From Sclerotiophoma versabilis (Eukaryota; Ascomycota; Dothideomycetes; Pleosporales; Didymellaceae), in the NCBI GenBank assembly GCA_012274445.1, contig JAAROD010000081.1:682001-746000 (forward strand): 64,000 bases of DNA, written 5' to 3'. The translations under genes and the position numbers were made by a program. The notes beneath the pieces were generated by a model. It was given only the letters and a program-made list of their open reading frames with translations. It did no database searches and was not told the origin of the DNA. Below, one piece after another: positions 19,153 through 29,829 of this stretch. Each line of letters opens with the position of its first letter. The first letter of the stretch is position 1.

Positions 19153-19651
19153 TGTTACGATCCTGTGCGGACGAAGCGGCACAGTGATTAAGTAGCCAAC
19201 CACAGCCCTCACCCATGAACCAGGGGCGGAGTCAGGAAGGATCTCCCTTTGTACGGTCACGTGACATGCTCGTCAACGAGCATGACACACGTGACTTGCT
19301 CGTCAACGAGCATCGTATGTTATCGCTCGTCAACGAGCAACGCTATGTATTTCATTGGACTGACCCTAGTCGCTCGTCAACGAGCATTACCCCATAGCAA
19401 GTATATAGTCAGTAGGAACACAACCCTTATGGTTCGTGTTCAACTTAGTCAATCAAGTTTGTCTTTGGAATCTCGACCCCAACTCTCGAGCTAGATAGTC
19501 TACTCTATACTACTCATTGTTACCCTCTATTGCCACGGTGTTTCACTAGGCAATAACCCCAACCCTTACGGACCTTCCTGTACCAGCGCTCATCCCTGAG
19601 AACCAATACGAATAGTGCTTACGAGCTTTGCTTGAAAGTACAACTTCAACA
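19153..19651 (+). repeat. LTR 3 of the fresh gypsy element
   Basis: This is the 3' terminal 499-bp LTR, ending CTTCAACA and followed by the target duplication GTAAG (19652-19656). Palindrome cluster at 19266-19385. Confidence 0.95.
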
Positions 19652-19890
19652 GTAAGCTTATTAGCTTTAATTTACGCTAATAGTATAGCTCTTCCTCTAG
19701 GTATTATCTTTATATTAAAAAACTCTACTATTTAGAGCTTCTAGGTAGCTAATATTAATCTAGAAAAGTACTTAATTTATATTACCTCTTCCTCTATAGG
19801 CTAGATAAATAATAAGATTAGACTAGCTTAGCTTAAATAAGTGTTTAACTATTATATAAAGAGAAAAGTATAGAGAAAGTAGGCTAGTAA
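19652..19890 (+). pseudogene. RIP-killed Fot1/pogo transposase, continuation after the gypsy insertion
   Basis: Reading on from the duplicated GTAAG, the frame continues from the 6154 side. It includes a hydrophobic block with ALPLGIIF, then ITSSSIG and a stretch ending near LAxLKxVF, with stop codons at positions where Trp or Gln would be expected. This matches the middle of the DDE domain of Fot1/pogo transposases. Recognisable similarity fades near 19890, where the minisatellite begins; the C-terminal third is not seen. Confidence 0.75.
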
Positions 19891-19904
19891 ATAGGTTTAG
19901 AGTA

Positions 19905-20399
19905 CCTAATATTAGGTTAGAGTTAGGTTAGAGTTATATAGGCTATAGGTATAGGTTAGGTTAGAGTACCTCTAGCGTAGGTATAGGTGAGGTTAGAGTA
20001 GCACTAGCGTAGGTAGAGGTTAGGTAGAGGTAGCACTAGCATAGGTAGAGGTTAGGTTAGAGTAGCACTAGTATAGGTAGGGGTTAGGTTTAGGGTACCT
20101 AGGTAGGTAGTACTATAATAAAGTACTATAATAACTATCTATAATACTAAATTTAGAGTGCATATACATATATACCTTTACTCTGTTTTTAACTAGCTAA
20201 ATTCTAGTTATTCTAAGTAGGCTTTCTTAGCTGTGTAATAATTCTAAAATTAAGATATACTAACTAAGCTTACCTAACCTCTACCTACGCTAGTGCTACC
20301 TCTACCTAACCTCTACCTACGCTAGTACTACCTTAACCTAACCTATACCTACTTAGCAGCTACTAGCGTAGGTAGAGGTTAGAGTTAAGTAGAGGTAGG
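19905..20399. repeat. AT-rich minisatellite with direct and inverted units
   Basis: Units close to GCGTAGGTAGAGGTTAGG, joined by TAGAGTAGCACTA-like spacers, recur several times in 19915-20095. The reverse-complement form appears at about 20270-20345 and the forward form again at 20365-20399. The block could fold into a long hairpin. It separates the transposase remnant from the old gypsy element. It does not look telomeric. Confidence 0.7.
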
Positions 20400-20887
20400 T
20401 GTTATAATCCTATATAGACAAAGTAGCATAGTAATTAAGTAGCTAACTACAGCTCTTACTTATAAACTAGAGATAGAGTTAGAAAGAATCCTTTTTATAT
20501 AGTTACGTAACATGCTTATTAATAAGTATAATATATATAACTTACTTATTAGTAAGTATTATATATTATTACTTATTAATAAGTAATACTATATATTTTA
20601 TTAGACTAACCTTAGTTACTTATTAATAAGTATTATCTTCTAGTAAGTATATAGTTAGTAGAAATATAACTCTTATAGTTTATATTTAACCTTATTAATT
20701 AAGTTTATCTTTAGAATCTTAACCTAACTCTTAAACTAGATAGTCTACTCTATACTACTTATTATTAACCCCTATTATTATAGTATTTTACTAGGTAATA
20801 ACTCTACCTAATCTACTGCACGCTGTTTATACCTAAGAACTAATAGAATTAGTACTTATAGTCTTTAACTAAAGTATAACTTTAATA
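20400..20887 (+). repeat. 5' LTR of the RIP-mutated gypsy
   Basis: This 488-bp LTR begins TGTTATAATCC and ends CTTTAATA, equivalents of TGTTACGATCC and CTTCAACA after C-to-T change. Four AT-rich palindromes (near 20513-20625) occupy the places of the LTR palindromes of the fresh family. Confidence 0.88.
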
Positions 20888-20904
20888 CTTTAAACACCTT
20901 TAAT

Positions 20905-23900
20905 ATAAGTAATATATTAGAAGATTATACTACCTCTAGTAACTCTACTAACACGCGTAATTTAGCTAGCCTTAAGGTTACTAAATCTAACCTCTATAAT
21001 AGAAACTATTCTAAGCTTAAGAATTAGCTTCTTTAGTTTAATTTATTCTTTACCTTTTAAGGCGTATTTATTAAAGAAGAAAATAAGGTTAAGCTAGCTG
21101 TATTATATATACGCAGTAAAGCCTTTAAATAGATTTAGCTCTTTATTTAGAATAAGATAAGTAAGACTACTTCTCTTAAGAATAATATATAGCTGTTACG
21201 ATCCTGTGCGGACGAAGCGGCACAGTGATTAAGTAGCCAACCACAGCCCTCACCCATGAACCAGGGGCGGAGTCAGGAAGGATCTCCCTTTGTACGGTCA
21301 CGTGACATGCTCGTCAACGAGCATGACACACGTGACTTGCTCGTCAACGAGCATCGTATGTTATCGCTCGTCAACGAGCAACGCTATGTATTTCATTGGA
21401 CTGACCCTAGTCGCTCGTCAACGAGCATTACCCCATAGCAAGTATATAGTCAGTAGGAACACAACCCTTATGGTTCGTGTTCAACTTAGTCAATCAAGTT
21501 TGTCTTTGGAATCTCGACCCCAACTCTCGAGCTAGATAGTCTACTCTATACTACTCATTGTTACCCTCTATTGCCACGGTGTTTCACTAGGCAATAACCC
21601 CAACCCTTACGGACCTTCCTGTACCAGCGCTCATCCCTGAGAACCAATACGAATAGTGCTTACGAGCTTTGCTTGAAAGTACAACTTCAACAATAGCTTA
21701 ATAACTTTATAGAATTTAAGACTAAGATCTAATAGATCTTTAGAGTTATTAATAAATCTATTATAGCTAGACGTAATATTTAGACTATTTAGTAAACTAT
21801 ATTAGTTATAGACTATACTGCTAATTTCTAAGCTATTACTTATAATACTAACTAGAATAATACTGTATTAATAACTATATTTAGGTAGAGTCTAAAGCCT
21901 AAGGTTAAGGAAGAACTTATACGTACTAGCGCAGTAATTAAAAGCCTTAAAGACTTAAAGAATAAAGCTATTAATATTAATACTTATCTTTATAAGCTTT
22001 ATCTAGAGTTAGAAAAGAATCTATAAGTATAAGTTATAGGTAATATAAATAACTACTTATAACTATAAAACTAGTAGTATAATAATAACCTGTACTAAGA
22101 AAACTAAGAAGAATGTAACTACTATTAGTCTAATACTAGTTAATACATCTATAGTAATATATAGAGTAAATACTTTAGACTAGAGGCTATAGACCTCTTA
22201 AACCTTAATAAGAGACTGCTACTAGAATAATAGAATAAGAAAAAGAGTAGTTATAATAGAGATAAGTCTAGTATAACTTATTATAGCTATAGTAAGCAGG
22301 GCTACTATACTAAGAATTATTAATTAAAGAATAAAGTAGTTTAATAACTAAATATACTTACCTGCAGAAATATAGATACTAGTAATAAATAGAAGATTCT
22401 TACTAATAATATAGAACGTTTTATAGAAGACTCTAAGACTAAATCTAATAATAATTATATTATACTATCTAATAAGAATATATAAAGTGTTTAAAGCTAA
22501 GCACCTATACTATACTAGATATTAGATAAGTAGTAGAAGTATTTACAGGACCTAATAGAATAACTATTAGAATAGATAGAATAAGTATATAAATAAGAAT
22601 AGAAAGTGCGCAGGTATAAGTAGCCTATAATATCCTAATAACTATATAATACTACTAGATAAGAAATAAATAGAGATATTACCTATACTTCTAATACTAA
22701 AGAAAGTTAGTATAATATAGATATACATAAATTTAATAAGTATATAGAAGTAGAATTAGTATATTAAGAATTCTAAGATAATAACACTACCTTTTAGGAA
22801 AACTATAATTAGATTACTAAGAGTATTAATAAGAAACTATAATAAATAGCACTTTAAACTTATATAGAATAATAATAGGTTAATAACCTAAGTAAGTCCT
22901 AATAGGACTAGTAGAAATATAATTTTAATAAACTTAGTGCTAGTAACTATACTATATAATAGAAGCTTAAGTAATAAGTAAAAAATAACTAAAGTAGAAA
23001 TAAGCCTAACTTTAATAAAAAGCTAGTATTACTTCTAAACCTACAACTAGAGTATGCCTTAGACTACTAGAATCTAAATTATAGAAAACTATTATAGATA
23101 GTATATATATATAACGCCTATTGCATATATAAATTAGAAAAGCTAAAAAGAAAATAGTTTCTAACTCCTAGTACTATATATAGAAAATAATAGTATAATT
23201 ATAAAAATAATATATATAAGATACACTTCTAGAATAAGTATTCTAAGCTATACTTTCTAGGTATAGATAATTATTAAGTAATTATATGCATATAATTAGT
23301 TATTAATAGCTTTTACTATAATCTATATTAGTAGTATTACTTTAACCTAAACTATAAGCTATATAAAGGCAGTAAGATTATCTATAGATTTAGTAATAAG
23401 AAGACTTTTTTAAGTAAGCGCTAAAGAAGTACTCTACTAAGTAATCTCTTAATACTATTAGAGACAGCTTACTTATTAGACTACCTATTAAGTTAAATAG
23501 AGTAGTATTATTAGTACTCTTAGACTTAAAAGCATAGGTAAACTATATATTCTAGATAGTAATATATTAAGTAGGTCTTATACTATACATAAAGAAATAT
23601 ACCTATTTACTCTAAGTAGCTAATAGAGAATTAATACTAGAAGAGCTATATATTATATATAAAGTAATAGTAGCCTCTCTAGAGATATAGAAGTACTATA
23701 AGAAATTAACTCTAGATATTTTTATAAAGGCTATATATAATATTATACTAGAACTTCTCTAGTTATAAAAGTATAATCTAGAGATAGACTAGATATAGAA
23801 AAGACTTTTATTAAGATAATATAAATATAGTACTAATATATTAAAGCCTACGCAGTGTATATTGCAGCTAGTAGATAAGAAGAAGATTAATAATATCTCT

Positions 23901-26792
23901 TTAATATATAAAACATGCTAAGATAGAGCTATTAACTATATAAATAAAGAAAGCCTCTTTATAATAGTTAAGAAGAATAAGAGTATACCTTCTAGTATAC
24001 TAGATATATATAGATAGTATACCTAGATATTTAAAGAAGAGTTATCTATAAAAGCGCTACTTAAGTATTAACCTTAGAATTATAAGATTAAACTTAAAGA
24101 AGAGAAAGAACTACTCTTTAGGCCTATATACTAGTTATATAAGAAAGAGCTTAAGATACTATATAAGTATATTAAGAAGAACCTTATAAAAGAATTTATT
24201 AGAAAATCTAAATCTCTAGCAGAATTCTCTATTCTATTTATACTAAAGAAAGATAGTAAGCTAAGGCTTTATATTAACTACTAGAAGTTAAATAATATTA
24301 CTATTAAGAATTATTATCTACTACTTAATATATCTAAGTTATAAGACTAGCTATTAGGAGTAAAGTTCTTTACTATACTTAACTTATATAGAGTGTACAA
24401 CCTTATATACATAAAGAAAGGTAAAGAATAGAAAATAGTATTTAGAACCTATTATAGTTACTATAAGTATATAGTTATACTATTTAGGTTAACTAATATA
24501 CTAGTAGTATATTAGGCACTAATTAATAATATACTATAAGTATACCTAGATATTATAGTAGTAGTATACCTTAATAATATTCTAGTATATAGTAGGATAC
24601 TAGAAGAATATAAGGTCTATATATAATAAGTATTAGAATACTTAGTAATAGTAGACTTTAGGCTAAGGCTAGAGAAGTATAAATAGTATAAGAAAGAAGT
24701 AAAGTTTCTTAGCTATATTATAGGAAGATATAGAGTTAAGATAAGTAAAAAGAAAATCTAGGTTATAAAGGATTAGCTAACACCTACTATAGTTAAGAGA
24801 ATTTAAGAATTTCTTAGATTTATTAACTTTAACTAATACTTTATTAAGAACTACTCTATAAAGGCCTTACTACTTATAAGACTTATATAGAAGAATATAC
24901 TCTTTAAGTAGAAATAAGTATAAGAGAATACTTTCTAATTACTTAAGTAAGTATATATAGAGCCTTCTATACTAATTATATTTAGAAGTAGTAAACCTAT
25001 ATACTTTAAAATAGATATCTTAGATTTAGTATTAGAAGTATATATTACTTAAGAATAAGATAGTTGATAGTACCTAATTACCTACTACTTAAAGAAGTTT
25101 ATAGTACTAGAGAAAAGATATAATATATATAATAAAAAGCTTATAGCTATTATTAATATACTATAGTATTAGAGAGTATATATAGAAAGCTACTTAGAAC
25201 TTACTATTTATATAGATTATAAGAACTTAGTATACTTTACTACTACTAAGGTTCTAAACTAATAGTAAGTATACTAGTTAGAAATGCTTAGTTAGTATAA
25301 GTTTAAAATCCTATATACGCTAGAAAAAGAAAACAGCAGAGTAGACGTGCTTAGCTAACACTATAACCTTATAAGTAAAAAGATAATTAATAAGTTTACT
25401 ATTCTTAGAGTTAATAAGAATAGGTTATTAGGACTAATATAGTAGCTTAATTTAGTAATATAAGTTTAGCAGAAATAATATATTCTAGAGTAAGTACTAG
25501 AAGAACTTTAAGAAGAAGTTATTTTAAGATATTATAACAATACACTATATAGATACTCTAGTATTACTTATACTATAGAACTTATTAAGTAATACTATAA
25601 GTTTACTAATATAAAAAATAAGGTTACTAAGTTTATTAGAAACTACTTATAGTACTAATAGAATAAGTATAGTATATATACTAAGTATAGAAAAGTATAA
25701 GTAATAGAGCTACTAATAGTACTATAGATAAATATTATAATAGATTTTATTATATAGCTGCTACCCTCTAAGAACTCTATTATAGAATATACTTATAACT
25801 TAATCTTTATTATAGTAAATTAATTTACTAAGTATACTAAAATAATACTATTTAGACACAGCTATACTATACAGCAGCTAGCTATAGTATTTATTAACTA
25901 GATTATTTACTACTATAGAATGCCTAAATTAATTATTAGTAATAGAGATAAGCTTTTTATATTAAACTATTAGACTATAATACTTACTATATTAGGTACT
26001 AAGAAAAAGCTATCTATAGCCTATTATCTATAGATAGATAAATAAATAAAAAGAATAAATTAGACTATAGAAATATACCTTTAAATCTATAGTAACTAGA
26101 AATAAGACAACTAGGTTTTACTATTACTTATAGTATAAATTATATATAATAATAAGTTATTAGAAGTAATAGGTATAATACTATTCTTTATAAACTATAA
26201 AAGATACCTAAATCTCTTTACTTAATTTCTTAATTACTCTATTTAGATAGAATTAGTAATAGCTTTAGTAGTTAGACTAAAGAAAGTATACTAGAAATTA
26301 CTTAAAAATATTATATAAGCTTAGAAATAAGCTATTTTATATATAAACTAGAAATAAAAAATAGTACCTTAACTAAAGAAAGAGAATAAAGTCTATCTTT
26401 TTATAAAAAATCTTAGAATATAAAGAGTAATAAAAAAACTAAATAAGGTTAAGATTAGACTATTTTTTATTTCTAAATAAATTAGCCTAGTTAACTATTA
26501 ACTTAAGCTACCTAAGAATATAAAGATCTATCTAGTATTCTATATCTTGCTATTAGAACCTACTAACCTAAGAATACTAATCTAGAAAGACTTCTACTAC
26601 TAAGCTAACAGTAATAATAAGTAGAAAGTTAAAAAAATACTAATATATTAGAGAACTAAGAAGAGTATTTAATACCTAGTTAAGTAGTTAGGTTACCTAG
26701 AATTAGAAAATATATAAGGACCTCTAATATACCTTATAAACTACTACTAATTAGTATAGAGGTACTATAGTTTATAATAGACTTCTTAATAA
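20905..26792 (+). pseudogene. Dead gag-pol of the old gypsy element
   Basis: The gag start has become ATA (20905-20907). The frame can be followed beside the intact element through the slippery heptamer (23406-23412) and the protease (D-S-G-A site changed, near 23523). The RT box near 24567-24578 reads Y-L-N-N, both catalytic aspartates lost by G-to-A. The integrase and chromodomain follow, ending at a stop at 26790-26792. Dozens of stops (TAA and TAG from CAA, CAG, CGA and TGG) make it non-coding. The solo LTR at 21194-21692 splits gag. Confidence 0.92.
21194..21692 (+). mobile_element. Solo LTR of the fresh gypsy family
   Basis: This 499-bp copy, with no difference seen from the LTRs of the tandem element, is flanked by the target duplication ATAGC (21189-21193 and 21693-21697). 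The internal region has been lost, as happens after recombination between two LTRs. It shows no RIP although it sits in the gag of a RIP-destroyed relative, so it arrived after RIP had acted there. Palindrome cluster at 21307-21426. Confidence 0.95.
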
Positions 26793-27216
26793 GCCTAAGA
26801 GTAGCCTAGATTATAAGTAAGGTATATATACCTATTAATACTACTAAATAATCTATCTTCTTAGTAAGATCTAGTTTTTCTAATTTAGCTATTTTATTTA
26901 CTATATATAGCGCCTTTTACTGTGTATAATTCTTAGCTTATTTTAGAATCTTCTTATTTTACAATAATTAAGTAATATTAATTACTAATAGAGTTTTATT
27001 TTCTTCTACCTTCTTTTTATACTCTTTATAAGTATAGTCTAGTAACTTCTATAATATATTAATATAAGGCTTTCTAGCCTTTATATACTTTATAGTATTT
27101 AGTATAATATAGTACTTATAGCCTTTAAAGAAATAATAGTTATAGAAAACTTTAGTAAAAGTATTAGCTTAATAAATTTCTAGACTAAGTTAAAGGTTAT
27201 AGGTATAAGAAGATAT
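26734..27216 (-). pseudogene. Dead antisense ORF3 of the old gypsy element
   Basis: This is the counterpart of the fresh element's antisense ORF, at the same distance (103 bp) from the 3' LTR. Its start codon is mutated (CAT to TAT on the plus strand at 27214-27216) and it is about 18 nt shorter. Its presence in a diverged subfamily shows that ORF3 is an old component rather than a chance open frame. Confidence 0.7.
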
Positions 27217-27318
27217 CTTAATATACTAGTTACTAAATATAGAAATAAGCTTAGTTTTATATAAGCCTAGATTCTAGTTATATAGTTTAAGAATAAACCT
27301 AAAAGAGAAGAAGGATAG

Positions 27319-27806
27319 TATTATAATCCTGTGCAGATAAAGTAGTATAGTAATTAAGTAGCTAACTATAGCTCTTACCTATAAACTAGAGATAGAGTTA
27401 GGAAGAATTCTCTTTATATAGTTACGTAATATGCTTGTTAATAAGTATAATATACGTAACTTACTTATTAATAAGTATTATATATTATTACTTATTAATA
27501 AGCAACGCTATGTATTTTATTAGACTAACCCTAGTTGCTTATTAATAAGTATTATCTCCTAGTAAGTATATAGTTAGTAGGAACACAACTCTTATAGTTT
27601 GTGTTTAACCTTATTAATTAAGTTTGTCTTTAGAATCTTAACCTAACTCTTAAACTAGATAGTCTACTCTATACTACTTATTATTAACCCCTATTGTTAC
27701 GGTGTTTCACTAGGTAATAACCCTACCTAATCTACTGCGCGCTGTTCATACCCAAGAACCAACAGAATCAGTGCTTACGGTCTTTGACTAAAGTACGACT
27801 TCAACA
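27319..27806 (+). repeat. 3' LTR of the RIP-mutated gypsy
   Basis: This 488-bp LTR is preceded by a purine-rich tract (AAAAGAGAAGAAGGATAG, 27301-27318). It is RIP-mutated in its first two thirds but much less so from about 27690 to the end, unlike the 5' LTR, which is mutated throughout. Confidence 0.88.
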
Positions 27807-27968
27807 CCTACATACAACAGCTGTGGCTGTAAGATTGCTTTACTAAGTAGATTTAGGTAAGATAATCTGTCGCATAGGTCTATAGAGTGCTCCACCAAAA
27901 AATCCTGCAATAATAACTATTATACGTGGCTTATTAACCTTATTTTTGTAGTACCTGTGAAGGGTGAG

Positions 27969-28012
27969 AACCGTGCATTGGTTGAATCCGTGCATTAGGT
28001 GCACGGACACGG
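27969..28012 (-). repeat. Right terminal inverted repeat of the Fot1/pogo-like element
   Basis: This is the reverse complement of 5479-5522 with one transition (position 27997-27998 region, TTAGGT against the left TIR's GGGT equivalent). It ends CACGGACACGG and is followed by TA at 28013-28014. The stretch 27807-27968 just inside it is AT-rich transposon sequence with no recognisable coding content. Confidence 0.9.
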
Positions 28013-28014
28013 TA

Positions 28015-28116
28015 GCGTGACTGCATCGCGTGCCGCGATTGAGGAACCACTGACATTTGAACAGACAACCATACGCGTCTTCATCGCACTCTTTCCTGAT
28101 ACACTCTCGTATCGCT
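28015..28116. promoter_or_regulatory. Right half of a split divergent promoter
   Basis: About 100 bp of normal base composition lie between the transposon end and the DUF202 start codon at 28117. Together with 5371-5476 they would restore a compact head-to-head intergenic region. What drives the DUF202 gene now is unknown; RIP-silenced repeats begin within a few hundred bases. Confidence 0.55.
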
Positions 28117-28794
28117 ATGGACTTCAGAAGCCTAGATTGCATGTGCGATTCGGATGAGTCTATTTTGGAAGAGCCATACCGCCCGTTCTACAACATTTTT
28201 GCATCGAAGCCGGTGCTTGTCAAGCAGTATGATGTGCCACGGCCTCTGATAGACTAGACTGATGTGATGCTAGAGACAACAACTACAATCGAGCAGCCTT
28301 CACAGAGAGACCTCTCCTTGGAGTGCTGCTGTTTGACAATGTTGCTTCAGAGGCACGAGATATCGCTGCTAACGAGAGAAGTACGTAGGTATGCAACAGT
28401 CGGAACTGTAGATCCTGATTAGTGTAGCCTTCCTCTCTTGGCTGAAGCTGAGTGTATACATGGCCATTGTAGCTGTTGCGATAGTACTGAACTTCCACTT
28501 GAAGTCCAGACCATCCGCACTCGGTAAGTTGTTGCAGTCATGCATAGGATCCAACAATGCTTACAAGATATAGAAATGAAGTGGTCACTTCCCCTGGGCA
28601 TCGTGTTCTGGCTGCTTTCATTGGCCTGCTTGTTATCTGGCTTGTCCAACTACATCGGTACGGTTTCAGGCTATAGTCATCGGCAAGCACTTGTGCAGAC
28701 AGGCTGGAAGACACAGACTGTATTCACGGTGGTTGCAGCAGCAATTGTGGCCACTTGCGTATTGTTGCTATCGACGAATGCGCAAAATCGGTAA
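28117..28794 (+). CDS. DUF202 family membrane protein
   Basis: Four exons, 28117-28226, 28274-28380, 28428-28523 and 28574-28794, encode a small protein with three predicted membrane helices. The diagnostic block is NVASEARDIAANERTFLSWL, formed across the second junction (ACC split A|CC). It is followed by a helix (VYMAIVAVAIVLNF), then MKWSLPLGIVFWLLSLACLL, and finally SGWKT-type GWKTQTVFTVVAAAIVATCV. This is the DUF202 (PF02656) architecture of fungal proteins, including vacuolar VTC1-like relatives and uncharacterised plasma-membrane members. Exons 2-4 are strong. Exon 1 (ATG at 28117, alternatively 28138) is inferred from a phase-compatible GTATGA..CTAG intron. The start codon is only about 100 bp from the transposon's right end, so an original upstream exon cannot be excluded. 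Confidence 0.8.
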
Positions 28795-28950
28795 ACACCC
28801 GATTACATTTACCACAAGTCGTAGATACCCAAAGCTTTTGCTCAACCTGACCGAACTATGTCATCGTCGTTTGCTTCATTGCTGTGCGAGCTTGACGCTG
28901 CTGATAAGGCTCGCTTCTCATACCAAATGCATAGAAGCTCCCAGAGGCTC

Positions 28951-29829
28951 TTAATCAGCCTCGAGCACTGCCCATGTGTGATCGTCAACAGTTGTGTAGA
29001 TAAGACCCCCTGCCAGAAGATCGTCTCCAGCCCTCAAGACGTCTGCAGATTCGAGGCCAAGATTCGCCGCAATCACTTGCTGGTGCAGACCTTCGTTGCT
29101 TTGCGGTGTTTCCCGTAAATATGCGAACACTTTCCTCGCGACTGGGTTGTAGCCACTGAGGTCGTGATTGCCATAAGCACCACCTCCTTGTTGCGCAACT
29201 CCACCGTTCGGGTTGGAGGCGCCCGCGCTAGCGTTGCCTCCGCCAGGTGGCCCTCGAGTGAAGTACAAGTGGATAGCGGTGGCTTCAAGTAAATGATACG
29301 ACACCTCGTTCATGTCTTCGACGGGACGAATAATCTGCGCACCGACCGATCTTCGGTCGTTGAAGCTTTTCAGCTTTCCCCATGCTCTGCAGTACGAGCC
29401 TTCGACGAGCTTGGCTTTGATGGGGTTGTTTTGATCGATATTATCTGAGTCGACCCATTGTTTGACTTCGATACTACCGGTGCCATCGTCGAGTCTGTAC
29501 GTAGTGTTGGTGGTTTGTGTCGATATGTTGCGGATTTGGCCAACGAAGGTGAGCTGTGATAGGCATTAGCTACTGTTGTAGACGCTTGACACAGCGGTTC
29601 GTACCTGAGAAACAGTGTGTCCGTCGATCCTGAAGGAATCATTTCCTGCATCGGGCTGAGCATCGAGAATCTGCTTGATCGTAACGGGACGAAGCGAGTC
29701 TTGTTGCTGCCTGTCGCGCCCGCCCGGGCTCTGTTGGCTGCCATCACCAGGGATGAAGCCGCCGCCGCCAGCACCACCGCCGGCGCCGTACGACGTATAC
29801 GAGGTTTCGTAGGCGTTATAACCTGACAT
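28951..29829 (-). CDS. RFA2: Replication protein A 32-kDa subunit
   Basis: Two exons, 29829-29605 and 29553-28951 (51-bp intron, GTACGA..CACAG), give 275 aa, the usual size for RPA2. The N-terminus is Gly/Ser-rich (the phosphorylated region of RPA32). It is followed by RPVTIKQILDAQ, the OB-fold (FVGQIRNIS, TYRLDDGTGSIEVKQW, a hallmark of RPA32), and a long Gly/Asn-rich linker. A C-terminal winged helix (VFAYLRETPQSNEGLHQQVI, then LxAGGLIYTTVDDHTW) ends the protein. RPA binds single-stranded DNA in replication, repair and recombination, and the winged helix recruits partners. The gene is divergent from DBP10 and convergent with DUF202, whose stop lies 156 bp away. Confidence 0.95.

Larger units (their letters stand above)
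6155..19651 (+). mobile_element. Ty3/gypsy chromovirus, tandem two-unit, three-LTR copy
   Basis: The layout is LTR - internal - LTR - internal - LTR, with 499-bp LTRs and 6,000-bp internal regions, so the period is 6,499 bp. The complex is flanked by one 5-bp target duplication, GTAAG (6150-6154 and 19652-19656). There is no duplication at the central LTR, so this is one insertion that became tandem, not two insertions. I saw no sequence difference between the two units, and every reading frame is repeated intact. LTRs begin TG and end CA. Each unit encodes Gag, Pol (by -1 frameshift) and an antisense ORF. The C-terminal chromodomain and the gene order protease-RT-RNase H-integrase place it among the chromoviruses of Ty3/gypsy (Metaviridae-type retrotransposons). 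Confidence 0.95.
20400..27806 (+). mobile_element. Old Ty3/gypsy chromovirus, heavily RIP-mutated
   Basis: Position for position this is a relative of the fresh element: LTR, gag, slippery site, pol, antisense ORF, purine tract, LTR. Almost every C has become T or G has become A, giving a TpA-rich sequence with many stops. The LTRs are 488 bp rather than 499, and their last 100 bp differ from the fresh family by more than transitions, so it is a distinct subfamily. A solo LTR of the fresh family interrupts its gag. The outermost 130 bp at the right end retain normal composition. A clean 5-bp direct target duplication was not found. Confidence 0.93.
5477..28014 (+). mobile_element. Fot1/pogo-type DNA transposon carrying a nest of retrotransposons
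   Basis: The outer boundaries are near-perfect 44-bp terminal inverted repeats (5479-5522 and 27969-28012, one C/T mismatch). They are flanked by TA on both sides (5477-5478, 28013-28014), the target duplication expected of the Tc1/mariner/pogo superfamily. Inside, a RIP-mutated plus-strand transposase frame runs from 5568 and resumes after the gypsy insertion at 19652. Excluding the later insertions, the element's own DNA is about 1.6 kb, close to Fot1-like sizes, although the C-terminal part of the transposase is not recognisable. The remainder is filled by an old RIP-killed chromovirus, a fresh tandem chromovirus, a solo LTR and an AT-rich minisatellite. Confidence 0.85.

Noticed and set aside
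19905..20399. Telomere-like repeats or internal telomere
   Set aside because: TTAGGG-like hexamers appear only sporadically; the unit is a longer TAGGTAGAGG-type minisatellite.
20395..27811. Target duplication of the old gypsy: GTAGG at left, CCTAC at right
   Set aside because: The two are reverse complements, not direct repeats, so they do not qualify as a target duplication; the left flank lies in a repeat block where chance matches are likely.
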